Shown here piece by piece: positions 25,047 to 37,699 of a DNA stretch of 64,000 bases (position 1 is the first letter of the stretch; every line of letters starts with the position of its first letter). The stretch lies in the NCBI GenBank assembly GCA_902651635.1, contig CACRSC010000075.1:792940-856939 (forward strand). The letters run 5' to 3'. The position numbers and the translations under genes are program-made. The notes under the pieces are model-generated. The model had not been told where the DNA came from. It saw nothing but the letters and a program-made list of their open reading frames with translations, and searched no databases. This stretch comes from Mastigamoeba balamuthi (taxonomy: Eukaryota; Evosea; Mastigamoebida; Mastigamoebidae).

Positions 25047-25690
25047 TCTCTTGGGTCTTAGCTCAGTAGCCCTTTGTATTGCAATGAAAAGACTTGGCTG
25101 CAGTAAAACCGGGTTTTTGATGTCACGAATGCGAGGGATTTGTGACGTGGCTTTATCAAAATTATCCAATTATCTATGCACTCGGCTTTTTGCCACAAAT
25201 GACAAGAAATGCGGGACACCACAAATTTGGCAGTTCTCTTGCACGGGAGCATCGGGTAGAGTTCGGCTCGTCGCCACAGGGTTGACCGGATTGGAGTGAA
25301 GACTACCCAGCTACTGCCGAGTGATGCCTTGCCTCTTGAATGATGACCCGACCAATTATCTCGTACACTGTAAACGGCTTTTCACCACAACCGGTTAACA
25401 AAATTATCATTCGAAAGAAGTGGTCTTTTCGGCCCGGTTTTATCAGGCAACCTGCCAATTAAATAAGGCAGATGAAGAGGGGGACATCTGAACCCTCCAA
25501 CTACCGAATCTTATGAGCAGGTTGCCTCACAAAGAAAGGCCGAAAAAGCCCATCTTTCGAATTTTAAAGTTGCAGGGCAAGCGCGTGCTCCATAGAGAGA
25601 TTTTTGTACTAAGCAGTGTTTGTATTCGTGCTATCAGTGACACGGGCCTGACATTCAGAAAGGGGGAACTGTCCTGGTTCACGCGACTCA
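25047..25690. other. ADH upstream region and 3' flank of array gene 2
   Basis: About 640 bp, locally AT-rich, with no gene. It contains a long imperfect inverted repeat (separate entry). Confidence 0.5.
25409..25562. repeat. Imperfect 48-bp inverted repeat (possible MITE or hairpin)
   Basis: Left arm 25409-25456 and right arm 25515-25562 are reverse complements with few mismatches. The outer ends share ATTCGAAAGA and the inner ends AGGCAACCTGC, with CTTTTTCGGCC/CTTTTCGGCC between. The 58-nt spacer is AT-rich. The outer flanks show no obvious target-site duplication. It could be a small non-autonomous DNA element or a transcribed hairpin 3' of array gene 2. Confidence 0.65.
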
Positions 25691-28600
25691 CTAGGGTGCC
25701 TGCTGGCCGCCCTGTCTCGGCGACTTGGGCGCGCTCTCGACCGAGCTGCTGCCGCCAGACACCGCCGCGATGCCCGACGACGCAGAGCCAGGGCCCGGCT
25801 CCATCGTCGGCGGGGGCACGTACGCCACGGGGAACACAGCGGACAGCGTCATCGGGGGCAGCGACGCGGCCATCAAGTCCGCCGAGAAGTTGAGCGACCC
25901 GTTGGCCGAGGGCAGGGGGTCGAGGTCGACCCGCGGGGGCGTCGCAGAGAACCCCGACGAGTTGCCCGCGGCGGGGGTGAGCGAGAGCGAGAGGCCCGGG
26001 AACGCCGTCGTGGCCGAGGGGTCGAAGGCCGTCGACGCCGTGGACGCGGCCACGAAGTTGACCGACACGTTGTCGATGGGGATGTTGGGCACAGCCTTCT
26101 GCTGGTCGCGGCCCCTGCGCGTGACGACAATGACCACAACGACCACAGCGATGACAATGATGGCGAAGCCGCCGCCGCCCACAGCACCGCCGACGATCGC
26201 CGCTGTGTTGGAACTGGAACGCACGTGAGCCTCAGCGACCAGGGAAGATGCGAGAGGGGGAGGACGCACTCCTTGCCGCCAGAGGTCACCGAGCACGAGT
26301 CGAATTGCCAGCTGGCCTTGGGGCACAGCGAGGACTCTGACGTGGCGATGCATCGGTTGAGGGTGCTGCACCAGCCGCACAGCACCGCCGTGCTCCTAAT
26401 GCACGATCGGCATTCATAGATGGAGCCGCAGGGGTCCGCAGAGGACGAGCTGGGCACTGTGGCGTTGTCCATGGGCAGCACGTCCTTGAAGACCACCACA
26501 GCGAACGAGTACCACGGCATCACCACAGTCACCTTCTGCGACCCTGCCACAGTGCGCGTCACAGTGCCCACGTCCGAAGTAGAGCTCGATGTCGGGGCAG
26601 GGCCAGAGAGAATGGTGATGCTGATGCTGGAGGCCTTGGAGCTCACAGACAGCGTCGCAACGAACGGATTCGAGAGCCACTGGGCGACCTTGAAGACAAC
26701 GTGGCCCTCGGCGGTGCGGCATGCAATGGCGTTGCGGCCAGATGGCACTGAGGTCTCGAGAGTGTGCGTGCACGGGAACTCAGCGACCAAGCGGTGGACG
26801 TGGTGCGAGGGCAGCAGGTACGTCTGGGCGCTGTCAAAGGCCACGAGCCCCACGTTCATCTGGGCGGCGTTGTTGTTGCGGAGAGCTGGCGACAGCGAGT
26901 AGTGTGCCACTGTGTCTGCGTTGCGCTCCATCCCCATGACCCAAATTCCCTCGGCTGTGGCCGCGTCCACCGACGCCGTGTCCGTCGGAAGATGCGAGTT
27001 CACGACAGACAGCAGCGGCAGCGACCTGTCGGTGATGTCGTACTTGTGCGCGTCGGCCACCATCGATGACTGGAACTGCTGGAAGCGAGCACTCCACGTC
27101 GTGCAGAACGTCCGGTCTGCATGATAACCGAGTTGGAAAGGACAAAGCAAGAGGAGGGGCTCACTGGAGAGGCAGGGGTTCATGGCCGTGAAGGCGGACG
27201 AGGCGGTGATGTTGATGTCGGGGAAGGCGGCAGCGATGGCCTTGAGGGTGGGGTTGAAGAAGCGGGCGTAGTCAGCCATGGAGCTGTCGTAGCCGCTCCC
27301 GATCTGCACCTCCCGCACATTGAACGGCAGCGCGTGGCCGTTGCTCTTCCTCATCGCCCCATACGTCGTAGATGCCGCCCCGTTGGCGTACTCGATCATG
27401 TGAACTGCACGCAATCGAAGAAGGGGTTATTGAGGGTGCAACGGTCACTCAAGAACTGTTATCAGACAACCAAATGACCTTGAGGAAAGAGAGGAGAGCA
27501 GACGTACCGGCCTCCAGGGCGATGGACGCGGGGTCAAAGGACGAGGGATAGGAGCCAGTGTCGCCACCGACGCGGCCGGCGAAGAGGGAGAGGATGGGGT
27601 GGGCTGCGAGGGACTCGGCGAGGAGGAGGAACTCGTGGAGGCCGAGGCCGTCTGTGGACCACGAGCCCCAGGCGCTGCTGTAGTGCCCTGGCCTCGCGTC
27701 TGCCTCCCCCACCGTCCCCCCGAAGCTCCACCGCGTGTCCGCCGACGTCCCCTCGAGCGTTCTGCCCCACGGGAACTGTACGAACGACGGCCTCAGCGCT
27801 GCCAGCGCAGTGTACACGTCCTTGCGGAACAGGCTGTCAAACACACGACGTCAGCAAACTTGTGGCCAAATTGGAGAGGACAATGAACGGACCCGAGGAC
27901 AGCGTCGGCAGGGATGAGAGAGAAGCTGTCGAGCCACACAGTGCACGCGCTCGTCACTGCCATCCCGAACACAAAGTTGGCGCTGGTCGACGTCTTCTGC
28001 CCCGTCAGCGTGAACTCCACCTTGGCCCACGCGTCGCTCGCAGCGATGCTCTGCGTCCACGTGGTCGACACGTCACCAGAGGTGTCGCGGAGCACAGCGG
28101 ACGCTGACCAAGCACACGAGGACCTGGCGCGGACGCTGCCCTTGTACGATGTGCCCTTGGCCACAGCGATGCCCCAGTACCCCGGGTTGGTCAGCTGCAC
28201 CGTGGCGGCGGCCGTGGCAGCCACGCTCAGCGCCACGGGGTTTGTGTCGAACGGGTGCGTCGCTGTCGTCAGCCCCACCGTCGCTGTCCCCTGTGTAACC
28301 ACAGCCGTCCAGGGCCGCATGTCTGTGTCCAGTGGAGTGGTCCTGATCTGCTGGCCGTCGCCGAGGTTGCCTCTGCCGAGGGTTTCGAAGTCTCTGTTGC
28401 GGAGGAGCTGCGCATAGAGGCCCCCGTCCAGTCCGAAGTTGGCATCTGGTTGTTTGTATGCGATGAGTTAGGACCGGGGAGGTACTCAGCTTTTGGGAAT
28501 GTGTACCGTCGAGTGTGATGCCGTGGAGGTCGGGGCTGATCTTCTGCATGGTCTTCGGCGTTGCAGAAATGTTAGCGTACACGGGCAGCTCAATTGTTCT

Positions 28601-29837
28601 GTAGAAGGACCACGCGGTCTCGCTCGAGGTGTCGTTGGTGGCCACGATGTCCAGTCCCAGAACGGTGGGGTTGCAGGTGTCCAGCTTGTCCGTGCGGTTG
28701 GGGACCATCAGGTACGTGTCGGTCTGCTCGTTGTAGAGCGCGAACCCGGCGAGGTTCCTGTACTTGGCATCGAACTTGAGGTCCTGCTTGAACACAAACG
28801 AACACTTGGCATCCAATCCGGTTGGCTTGGCAAGCTTCGCCACGTAGCCGTCGAGGCAGATGTAGAGGTCCTGGTTGGCAACAGAGCGGATGCTGATCGA
28901 CAGCGGGTCCTGGTCGAGGCCCTGGTAGAGGCACCGGGAACCGCAGCGTGAGCTCTGGCGTGGGCTGCAACGAGGACAGAGGGCGGCGTACCTTCTCGAT
29001 GGTCCAGAGCCAGTCGTACGCCAAGGAGGAGGCATAGACGGCGTGCACGTTGCCGCTGCAGTAGTGCAGCATCAGCGACCGCTTGTCAGAGTAGAGCCCG
29101 GGCTTGATGACCACCAGCGTGCTGTCGACGAGGGCCCACGTGGCCGACTCCTTGGTGGCCGGGAACCCCACGAGCTGCACGTCAAACGCCCGCGCGGTCC
29201 CGAAGAACGTCCCGCACTTCCCCGTCAGCGTCGACACCAGCGCCAGGTATCTCTCCTCGTTGACGAACGACGCGAGGCCCACGTCGGAGAGGCCCGCCAC
29301 CTTGCGGAACGTGCACTGCCGAGTTTTTCCAATACGCGCGGGGCCAAGTCAGAAAAAAAAGGGAGCAGGCGAGGGGAGCCGCTGCCAAGCGCACCAGAGA
29401 GAGGTCTGTGGTGCTGTTGGCGAGGTGCAGGAGCGCGCTGCTGCGGTCGACAGCGCAGAGCCAGTAGTCGGGGAAGTTGAAGGAGCGCAGGGACACGTGG
29501 TCCTTGTCGCTCGACCCGTTGGCCGCCGCCTCCTCGTGCCACAGGAAGTCCGCGTCGCCCCACGCGGGCGCCGTCGCGTACACTGCGCAGGGCCGCCGTC
29601 AATCAGTACTGCCGATGCCCACAGTCGTGCAGTGTTCGTTTTCTGAACAACGGCACTTTTCCCTCGTGTTCTGCATCATAAGGGCTACGAACGGCTTCCG
29701 ACTGGGCCCGCGCAGTGCCTGAGGCTCACTGCCGGGTCCGACACGGGGAAGAGCGACTGCAGCACTGGCGTGGATGTGCGCGCGCAGCACAGCGCGATCA
29801 GCGAGGGCAGCAGCGCGAGCAGGAAGCGTTGCGACAT
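25691..29837 (-). CDS. Array gene 2: GH51-like pseudo-glycosidase receptor
   Basis: Same domain order as array gene 1. The start at 29837 gives MSQRFLLALLPSLIALCCA as signal peptide. The first AbfB trefoil has HVSLRSFNFPDYWLCAVD and CTFRKVAGLSDVGLASFVNE; the second starts SISIRSVANQDLYICLDG. The GH51 opening (HGITLDG, then FGLDGGLYAQLLRNRDFE) and barrel segments are nearly identical to those of its neighbours. Catalytic positions are VQIGSGYDSS (27285-27315) and LPLLSVVNSH, so no Glu is present. The PSI-like domain (about 26270-26430) reads CGSIYECRSCIRSTAVLCGWC. The TM helix is near 26125-26215 (IIVIAVVVVVIVVTRRG). The tail has VPNIPIDNVSVNFVAAST, FSADLMAAS-like LNFSADLMAAS and ends SPRQGGQQAP. 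Frames appear intact. Confidence 0.87.
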
Positions 29838-30549
29838 GATTGCAAACCGCAGTGCCGTTGCGCTGCACAAGTGCGAGGCAAAAATAATGTAAAAGTGGGG
29901 GCCTCGCGGCTGGCCGAAATCTGCTAGGTGCACTCATGCTCCCATGTGCGTCTCACTGCGGGTACTTGCTTCCTGAAACATCCATGAAAATCCGTGAGAA
30001 AGCTCTCGGGGGTGTGCAGTATCTCTCCTGTAGACTTGCGCTTTTGATTCAATCTGAAAAAATCACTGTGTGGATTTGGCCTATTTGGTGTACATTTCTC
30101 AATTTCGCCAAGGTTCAGTCCACACTTCCGGCCTGTGCTCACCAGCACTCCCGCTTCTATCCCAATATCCTGCCAGAGAAATCGCCGGGTGAGAGGATCG
30201 CGCCGAGTGTTTCCGGAACCAAAGAGCACACAATTGGTTGTGCGACAGTAGAAGTGCCGCTTTTTCCTGCAACAGGACACCGTTTTGCACACTCCCTGAA
30301 CCTGTTTTGCGCCCAACAAGGACTAGATTTTGACCGCAGCTGCTGAGTCACCCAGTCACAGCACAAGTGTGCAGCTTGATTGCCGAGGCTTCCGAAAGCG
30401 CACCTCCGGACCCACCAAGCTGATTTATCAGAGGCCAAGGGGAACTGGATCAAGCACACCCACAGTCCAAATGCCCTTCTTCTTTCAGTACTCGACTTAT
30501 CCCCAGTTACCGGTACCGGCTACCGAGCGGGTCGCAGAGTGTACCTCTA
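29838..30549. other. Intergenic region between array genes 2 and 3
   Basis: About 710 bp, less GC-rich than the genes. No gene or named repeat was recognised; it presumably holds the array gene 2 promoter and array gene 3 3' flank. Confidence 0.5.
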
Positions 30550-33500
30550 TTAGGGGACCGGCTGCCTTCCCTGCCCGGGCGACCTGCCAGCGCTGTCTAC
30601 TGAGCCGCTTCCGCCAGACACCACGGGAGCGTTGCCAGACGACGCAGAGCCAGGGCCCGGCTCCAGCGACGGCGGGGGCACGTAGGACAACGGAAACCCC
30701 GGGGAGAACGCCAGCGAGGGGATCGAGGCGGCCATCAGGTCCGTCGAGAAGTGCACCACCCCGTTGACAGAGGTCAGCACGTCGAGGTCGGGCCTGGGCG
30801 GTGTCGCAGAGCTCCCGGACGAGTTGCCAGCGGCGGGGTTGAGGGACAGCGACAGCCCGGGGAACGCTTGGGCGACACCGCTGGTCCCCAGGCCCGAGAG
30901 GTCCAGTGTTGTCGACGCCGTGGACGCGGCCACGAAGTTGACCGACAGGTTGTCGATGGGGATGTTGGGCACCGAGGCCTTCTGCTTTCCGTGGCCTCTG
31001 CGAGTGATCACAACAACTACGATAACGAAAGCGATGACGACAATGGCGAAGCCGCCGCCACCCACAGCCCCACCGACGATCGCCGCTGTGTTGGAGCTGT
31101 GTAGTGGCAACACGTCAGAGCAACCCAGCAAAGGCAAAAATGGATGGAGCCGAGGGCGGGAACGTACTCCTTGTTGTTGTTGGAAGCCACTGCACACGTG
31201 TCGAAACGCCAGTCGCTGGGGCACTGCGACGACACAGCGGCGTCAATGCATCTCTGGAGGCTCTCGCACCAGCCGCACTGTGCGCCAGCACCTGGAAGGC
31301 ACGTCTTGCACACAGTGAAGGCAGCGCAGGGGTCCGCAGAGGACGAGCTGGGCACTGTGACGTTGTCCATGGGCAGAACGTTCCTGAAGACCACCACGGC
31401 AAACGAGAACCACGGAACAACGACAGTCACCTTCTGCGACCCAGCCACAGTCCGCGTCGAAGTGCCCACGTCCGTCGGGTCGTATGATGTGGGACCAGGA
31501 CCAGAGACCACGGAGATGATGACGCTGGACGACTGGGAACTCACAGACAGCGCAGTTATGAGCGGATTGGAGCCCCAGTTGGCGATCCTGAACACGACGT
31601 CGCCCTCTGCGGTGCGGCACGCGATGGCGTTGCGGCCAGAGGGCATTGTGGACTCGAGGGTGTGCGTGCACGGGAACTCGCCGACCATGCGGTGTACGTG
31701 GTACGAGGGCAGCAGGTACGTCTGGGCGCTGTCAAAGGCCACGAGGGCCACGTTCATCTGAGCGGCGTTGTTGTTGCGCAGCGCTGGCGACAGCGAGTAG
31801 TGGGCCACTGTGTCTGCGTTGCGCTCCATCCCGATGAGGAACGCCCCCTCGGCTGTGGCCGCGTCCACCGAGGGGGGGTCGGCTGGCTGGTGCGAGTTCA
31901 CGACAGACAGCAGCGGCAGCGACCTGTCGGTGCTGTCGTACTTGTGTGCGTCCGAGATAATAACTGTTTGGAACTGCTGGAAGCGAGCAGTCCACGTCGT
32001 GCAGAACGTCCGGTCTGCATGATAACCGAGTTGGAAAGGACAAAGCAAGAGGAGGGGCTCACTGGAGAGGCAGGGGTTCATGGCCGTGAAGGCGGACGAG
32101 GCGGTAATGTTGATGTCGGGGAAGGCGGCAGCGATGGCCTTGAGGGTGGGGTTGAAGAAGCGGGCGTAGTCTGCCATGGAGCTGTCGTAGCCGCTCCCGA
32201 TCTGCACCTCCCGCACATCGAACGGCAGCGCGTGGCCGTTGCTCTTCCTCATCGCCCCATACGTCGTCGTCGCTGCCCCGTTGGCATACTCGATCATGTG
32301 AACTGTTTACAATTGAGTGCGTTATTGACTGGCACAAGGCAAACCCAAGTGCAAGTGAAAATTGAAGGAGAGAATGAGGAGCAGACGTGCCGGCCTCCTG
32401 GGCGATGGACGCGGGGTCAAAGGACGAGGGATAGGAGCCAGTGTCGCCACCGACGCGGCCGGCGAAGAGGGAGAGGATGGGCTGGGCTGCGAGGGACTCG
32501 GCGAGGAGGAGGAACTCGTGGAGGCCGAGGCCGTCTGTGGACCACGAGCCCCAGGCGCTGCTGTAGTGCCCTGGCCTCGCGTCTGCCTCCCCCACCGTCC
32601 CCCCGAAGCTCCACCGCGTGTCCGCCGACGTCCCCTCGAGCGATCTGCCCCATGGGAACTGAACGAACGACGGCCTCAGCGCTGCCAGCGCAGTGTACAC
32701 GTCCTTGCGGAACAGTCTGCGAAGCACACGACGACGTGAGCAAAGAGAAGGGAATGGGGAGAGAACAACGGGGAGCGGACCCGAGGACAGCGTCTGCAGG
32801 GATGAGAGAGAAGCTGTCGAGCCACACAGTGCACGCGCTCGTCACTGCCACTCCGAACACAAAGTTGGCGCTGGTCGACGTCTTCTGCCCCGTCAGCGTG
32901 AACTCCACCTTGGCCCAATCTCCCGCCGCGATGCTCTTCGTCCACGTGGTCGACACGTCACCAGTGGTATCGCGGAGCACAGCGGACGCTGACCAAGCAC
33001 ACGAGGACTTGGCGCGGACGCTGCCCTTGTACGATGTGCCCTTGGCCACAGCGATGCCCCAGTACCCCGGGTTCTTGAGCTCCACCGTGGCAGCGGCCGT
33101 GGCAGCCACGCTCAGCGCCACGGGGTTTGTGTCGAACGGGTGTGTCGCCGTCGTCAGCCCCACCGTCGCTGTCCCCTGCGTCGTTGTGGACGTCCAGGGC
33201 CGCATGTCCGTGGCGACCGAGATGGACCTGATCTGCTGGCCGTCGCCGAGGTTGCCTCTGCCGAGGGTCTCGAAGTCTCTGTTGCGGATGAGCTGCGCGT
33301 AGAGGCCCCCGTCCAGCCCGAAGTTTGCTTCTGTGGTGGGTGTCACTGATGACTTCATTCTGAGCAATTCCGTCTGTGCTCACCGTCGAGGGTGATTCCG
33401 TGGAGGAACGGGCTGATCTTTCGCACGCTGTTTGCTGTTGCAGACAGGCTCACATTCACAGGCAGCTCGAACCTTCGGAAGAACGCCCACGCGGTCTCGG

Positions 33501-34702
33501 CGTTTGTGCTCTCGTGCTCGTTTATTCCTGCGAGCTCCAGTCCCAGAACTGTCGGGGTACAGGTGTCCGACTTGTCCGTGCGGTTGGGAACCATCAAGTA
33601 GGCGCCGAGCAGCTCGTTGTAGAGCGCGAAACCCCCGAGGTTTCTGAGCTTCGGGTTGAACGCGAGGTCCTGCCTGTTCACAAACGAGCACTTCTGCTCG
33701 ATGCCTGCAGGTCTCGAAAGCCTGGCCACGGACCCGTCCAGGCATACGAAGAGGTCCTGGTTTGCTGAAGACCGTATGCTGATCGCTCGCGTGTTATTGT
33801 CGACGCCCTGAAAGATAACCCCGTGTGAGTAACGACAGGAGGCCGTTGGGCCTACAGACCTTCTCAATGGTCCAGATGTAATCGTAGGTCGAGCTTATGG
33901 CTGCGACGGCGTGCACGTTGCCGCTGCAGTGGTGCAGTGTCAACGAGCGCTTGTCAGAGTAGAGCCCGGGCTTGATAACCACCAGCGTGCTGTCAACAGG
34001 GGCCCAAGTGGCGCTCTCCTTTGTGGCAGGGAATCCCACCAGCTGCACGTCAAACGCGCGCGCGCTGGAGAAGAACGTCTTGCATGTCCCCGTCAGCGTC
34101 GACACAACCGCCAGGTACCTGCCCTCGTTGACGAACGACGCGAGGCCCACGTCCGAGAGGCCCGCCACCTTGCGGAACGTGCACTGCAAGGTTTTCCAAT
34201 CCAGTGAAAAAAACGAAGTCAAAATCGCCAGTTTGGGGTATGGATGCGCCGCCCACGCGGAATCAAAGCCGACGCACAAGGGAGAGGTCCGTGGTGCTGT
34301 TGCCGATGCGGAGAACCGCGCCGCTGCGGTCGGAAGCGCAGAGGAAGTAGTCGGGGAAGTTGAAGGAGCGCAGGGACACGTGGTCCTTGTCGCTCGACCC
34401 GTTTGCTGCTTCCTCCTCCCTCCACATGAAGTCCGCGTCTCCCCACGCTGGCGCTGTCGCGTACACTGCAGGGGCTGTCAGACCTGCTTGCGACCCAAGG
34501 GGGACTTGAACAGCGTTCTCCCCTTCCCTGTGGTCAAAATGCACCAACTCAACAACGAACCGCTTCCGACAGGGCCGGAGCAGTGCCTCAGGCTCAGCCC
34601 CGACTCGGCAGCGGAGAAGAACGACTGCAGGACCGGCGTGGATGGGCGGGAACAGCAGATCGACAGCAGGGGCAGCAGTACAACCGCGATGCGCTGCACC
34701 AT
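30550..34702 (-). CDS. Array gene 3: GH51-like pseudo-glycosidase receptor
   Basis: The start at 34702 gives signal peptide MVQRIAVVLLPLLSICCS. First trefoil HVSLRSFNFPDYFLCASD; second trefoil AISIRSSANQDLFVCLDG. The catalytic positions read VQIGSGYDSS (32180-32215) and LPLLSVVNSH, again without Glu. The PSI-like domain is near 31195-31340 (CAAFTVCKTCLPGAGAQCGWC), the TM helix near 31010-31095, and the tail has VPNIPIDNLSVNFVAAST and ends SPGQGRQPVP, with Arg of the usual SPRQ changed to Gly. The exon encoding the NPCLSS segment and its intron (32010-32100) are almost identical to array gene 2. The next intron (32297-32400) is instead almost identical to that of array gene 8, 21 kb away. Confidence 0.87.
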
Positions 34703-35340
34703 GATTGCAGGGTGCTGTGCTGGCAACTGTTGTCAAATGAGACAAGAGTGCACTGTGCTGGCCCAGAGATTCCACCAGAGATGTGCACTTTTCCTCTCGG
34801 CTTCACGGAATACACGATCAGTACACAAGTCCACTGCGGATGTGCCGAAATCAGGAATGGTGAATCATCCTGATCTGTACTGTTTTTTCCTTTCTTGGCG
34901 CAGTTTTTGGTCAGCATTTCAGGTTCGTTTCGAGACATTGCGACCACAGTCACTTATCCCTCGCCACTACCAGTCTCAGCCGCGCTTTCGGGATGTGCGT
35001 GAGGGTCGTCAAGGGTATGAAAGGTTCGCACCAATCAAGAGGTCCCGGGCGATTGGAGACGTCTACTGTGCAACTTCTGGTTCCGATGGCTGTTGTGGTG
35101 CAGCTCAGGCATTCTCAAGAGTATCTTCAGCAAGCCCGGAATAAATCCCGCCCTCGACGGTACAGTTACGTCGGTGGAGCTAGTCATCGAGCGGACCAAA
35201 CAAACTCCCCTGTTGCAACATCGACTGATAGCTAATGCAGAGAGCCGCCATCTGATACGAAGAGCAGAGAGGCCAGCGTTTTTGGTAGGGGACAAGTGCC
35301 TTGCTATCGCCCTTTTCAAGGATGTGGGGCTCTGCTCTGC
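34703..35340. other. Intergenic region between array gene 3 and the truncated copy
   Basis: About 640 bp without a supported gene. It includes the likely array gene 3 promoter and the 3' flank of the truncated copy. Confidence 0.5.
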
Positions 35341-36576
35341 CTAAGGGGCCGGCTGGCTGCCCTGCCTGGGCGACCTGCCAGCGCTCTCGAGCGAGCTGCT
35401 CCCGCCAGACACCGCGAAGCTTCCAGGCGATGCAGAGCGACGGCCCTCCTCCACCGATGGCGGGGGCACGATCGTCAGAGGGAACCCCGCGGACAGCGTC
35501 ATCCGGGGCAGCGACGCCGCGGCCAGATCGGCCGAGAGGTGCAGCGACCCCATGAGCGACAGCAGGCCGGGGTCGGCCTTGGGCGGCAGGGAGGGCGAGA
35601 ACCCAGGGAGCGTTGGGGGCACGCCGATGGTCCCCAGGCCCGAGAGGTCCAGCGTCGTCGATGCCGTGGAGGCGGCAACGAAGTTGACCGACGCGTTGTC
35701 GATGGGGATGTTGGGCACCGCGGTGTTCTTCTGCTTGCGGCCACTGCGCGCGACGACCACGACGACGATGGCGATGACGATGATGACGAACCCGCCGCCG
35801 CCCACAGCCCCTCCGATGATCGCCGCTGTGTTGGAGCTGCAATTGGACTCGTCAGCATCACCTCAGAACGCGGAGACAGGCGGGCGGGTCCAAGGGCGGG
35901 TACGCACTCCTTGTTGGCTGCGACCACTGCGCACGTGTCAAAGCGCCAGTCGCTGGGACACTGCGCGACCGCCGTGGCATAGATGCACCTCTGGAGGCTC
36001 TCGCACCAGCCGCACTGCGCACCAGCTCCCGGAAGACACGTCTTGCAGACAGTGAAGGCAGCGCAGGGGCCCGGAGAAGACGAGCTCGAAGGGGAAAGCA
36101 AACTGGGCGAGGCGATCGAGCTGGAGGCCGTGGCGTTGCCCAGGGCAGGAAGGACGTCCCTGAAGACCACCACAGCGAACGCATACCACGGAACAACGAC
36201 AGTCACCTTCTGCGACCCCGCCACAGTCCGCGTCACAGTGCCCACGTCCGACGGGTCGTACGACGTGGGGCTGGGGCCAGAGACCACGGAGATGATGATG
36301 CTGGTCGCCCTGGAGCTGACGGAGAGCGCCGTGATGAGGGGATTGGAGTTGTTGTTGGCGACCTTGAACACGACATGGCCCTCTGCGGTGCGGCACGCAA
36401 TGCCGTTGCGGCCAGAGGGCACTGAGGTCTCGAGCGTGTGCGTGCACGGGAACTCCGCGACCAAGCGGTGGACGTTGTACGAGGGCAGCAGGTACGTCTG
36501 GGCGCTGTCAAAGGCCACGAGGGCCACGTTCAACTGAGCGGCGTTGTTGTTGCGGAGCGCTGGCGCCAGCGAGTAG
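35341..36576 (-). pseudogene. Array copy 4: 5'-truncated GH51-like gene
   Basis: Only the last third of an array gene remains. Homology starts abruptly at 36576 in the segment that elsewhere reads HYSLxPALRNNNAAQ, and continues through the C-terminal beta domain, a PSI-like domain (about 35935-36085, LPGAGAQCGWCESLQRC), a TM helix (35750-35840) and a tail with VPNIPIDNASVNFVAAST ending SPRQGSQPAP. The remaining frame is open, so the cut looks recent. Upstream lies unrelated AT-rich DNA with no signal peptide, trefoils or GH51 N-terminal half. It is unlikely to make a surface protein unless a new promoter and signal have been acquired. Confidence 0.85.
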
Positions 36577-37690
36577 AGGGTGGTATGAATTTCCTAATTG
36601 TTCAGTTCGAGATTCGGGCGCCAGTCACTGCGCATAGGCCCTCTCCCCCTCGGTCTGATCATCTAGTCTCGAAATCGCGGTTGGAAAGGCGTTTATGGCT
36701 CGGCGTTTGTGGAAAAATGCGGACAGCTACCCGATACACAATTTGTAAAATGTCATTTCGGCATGCCCGTTTTGAGGCAAATACGTCATTTTCTTCGCCA
36801 TCCTTGGGCAAAACACCCTTAAATGGCAAAGAAAACAGGACCCCCCAGAATCCTCTAAATGATTTCAAATGGTGCACAGGGTAGAGGGCCGATTTCACGG
36901 TTTATGAGTGGCCATCTGCCTCGAGCAAGAGACACCATTCACAGTCCGTGTTATTCCCTTTTGGGGCATACTTTGTCAACTCATTAATATGGCCAGATGA
37001 ATCGAAACTAAGCACACGGGGTTTCTGGATTCCTTCGGGAAACGTCGATATTTCATTTTTCTGGATTCCTTCGGCAGCAGTAGCCCGAAAATCTATTGTG
37101 GTGCAGGGGCAGTGGACAAGAAAAGGAGGCACGACTCTTGGACAGCTGAGAAATATCGATTCATCAACCTTACGATTCTACAAAGCCTTCTACGGAGCCT
37201 GGCTGCCCTGCCTCGGTGACCTGCCAGCACTTTCAATAGAGCCGCTCCAGCCCGACACTGCAGTGTTGCCAGATGACGCAGAGCCAGGCCCCGGCTAGAT
37301 GCCTGTGCCATCATTTTGTTTCATTTGTGACAAGAGAAGAACCAAGAAACAACACATCTAAAACACATGCACAAGTCACATTGGCTTCAAAGACTTAGCT
37401 GGAAGCCTCATGATGGGTCGCGAGTCAGAGACATTCATGTGTGAGGTGTCCATAGTTGCACTTCACTTGGCTTGTTGGCCTGCACGTTAATTCCCCGAAT
37501 GTCGTTTGTAATAGCATCTCTTATTGAGCGGTTACGAAGAGGCCTTTCCGTGCCCAGTTGCAGACCTGTTATGCTCACCCGCAGGAATTCACAGAAATGC
37601 CGATTTAAACTAAACACGGGCTTAGTACTTCCTCCTATCTGTATTGTACTTGGTTCCAGACACAAGAGGCACATAGTGGTTCTCAGGTGA
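36577..37690. other. AT-rich spacer with an orphan tail fragment
   Basis: About 1.1 kb of lower-GC DNA separating the truncated copy from array gene 5. It has a 16-bp direct repeat (TTCTGGATTCCTTCGG at 37023-37038 and 37059-37074) and the orphan tail described next. No complete gene is seen. Confidence 0.6.
36904..37300 (-). pseudogene. Orphan tail fragment of an array gene with its 3' flank
   Basis: On the minus strand, about 37297-37195 reads GPGSASSGNTAVSGWSGSIE then SAGRSPRQGSQAP, the C-terminal tail of the family, with no upstream exon. The flank down to 36904 matches the plus-strand fragment at 7060-7310 in inverted orientation. Both therefore come from one ancestral 3' gene end. It is decayed and not expected to be expressed. 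Confidence 0.75.
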
Positions 37691-37699
37691 GTGAACCGT

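Noticed and set aside
31662-33302. Long open frame (about 546 codons) on the plus strand across array gene 3, and similar ones opposite other copies
   Set aside because: They recur at the same place in each copy as antisense shadows of the GC-rich conserved exons and show no domain.
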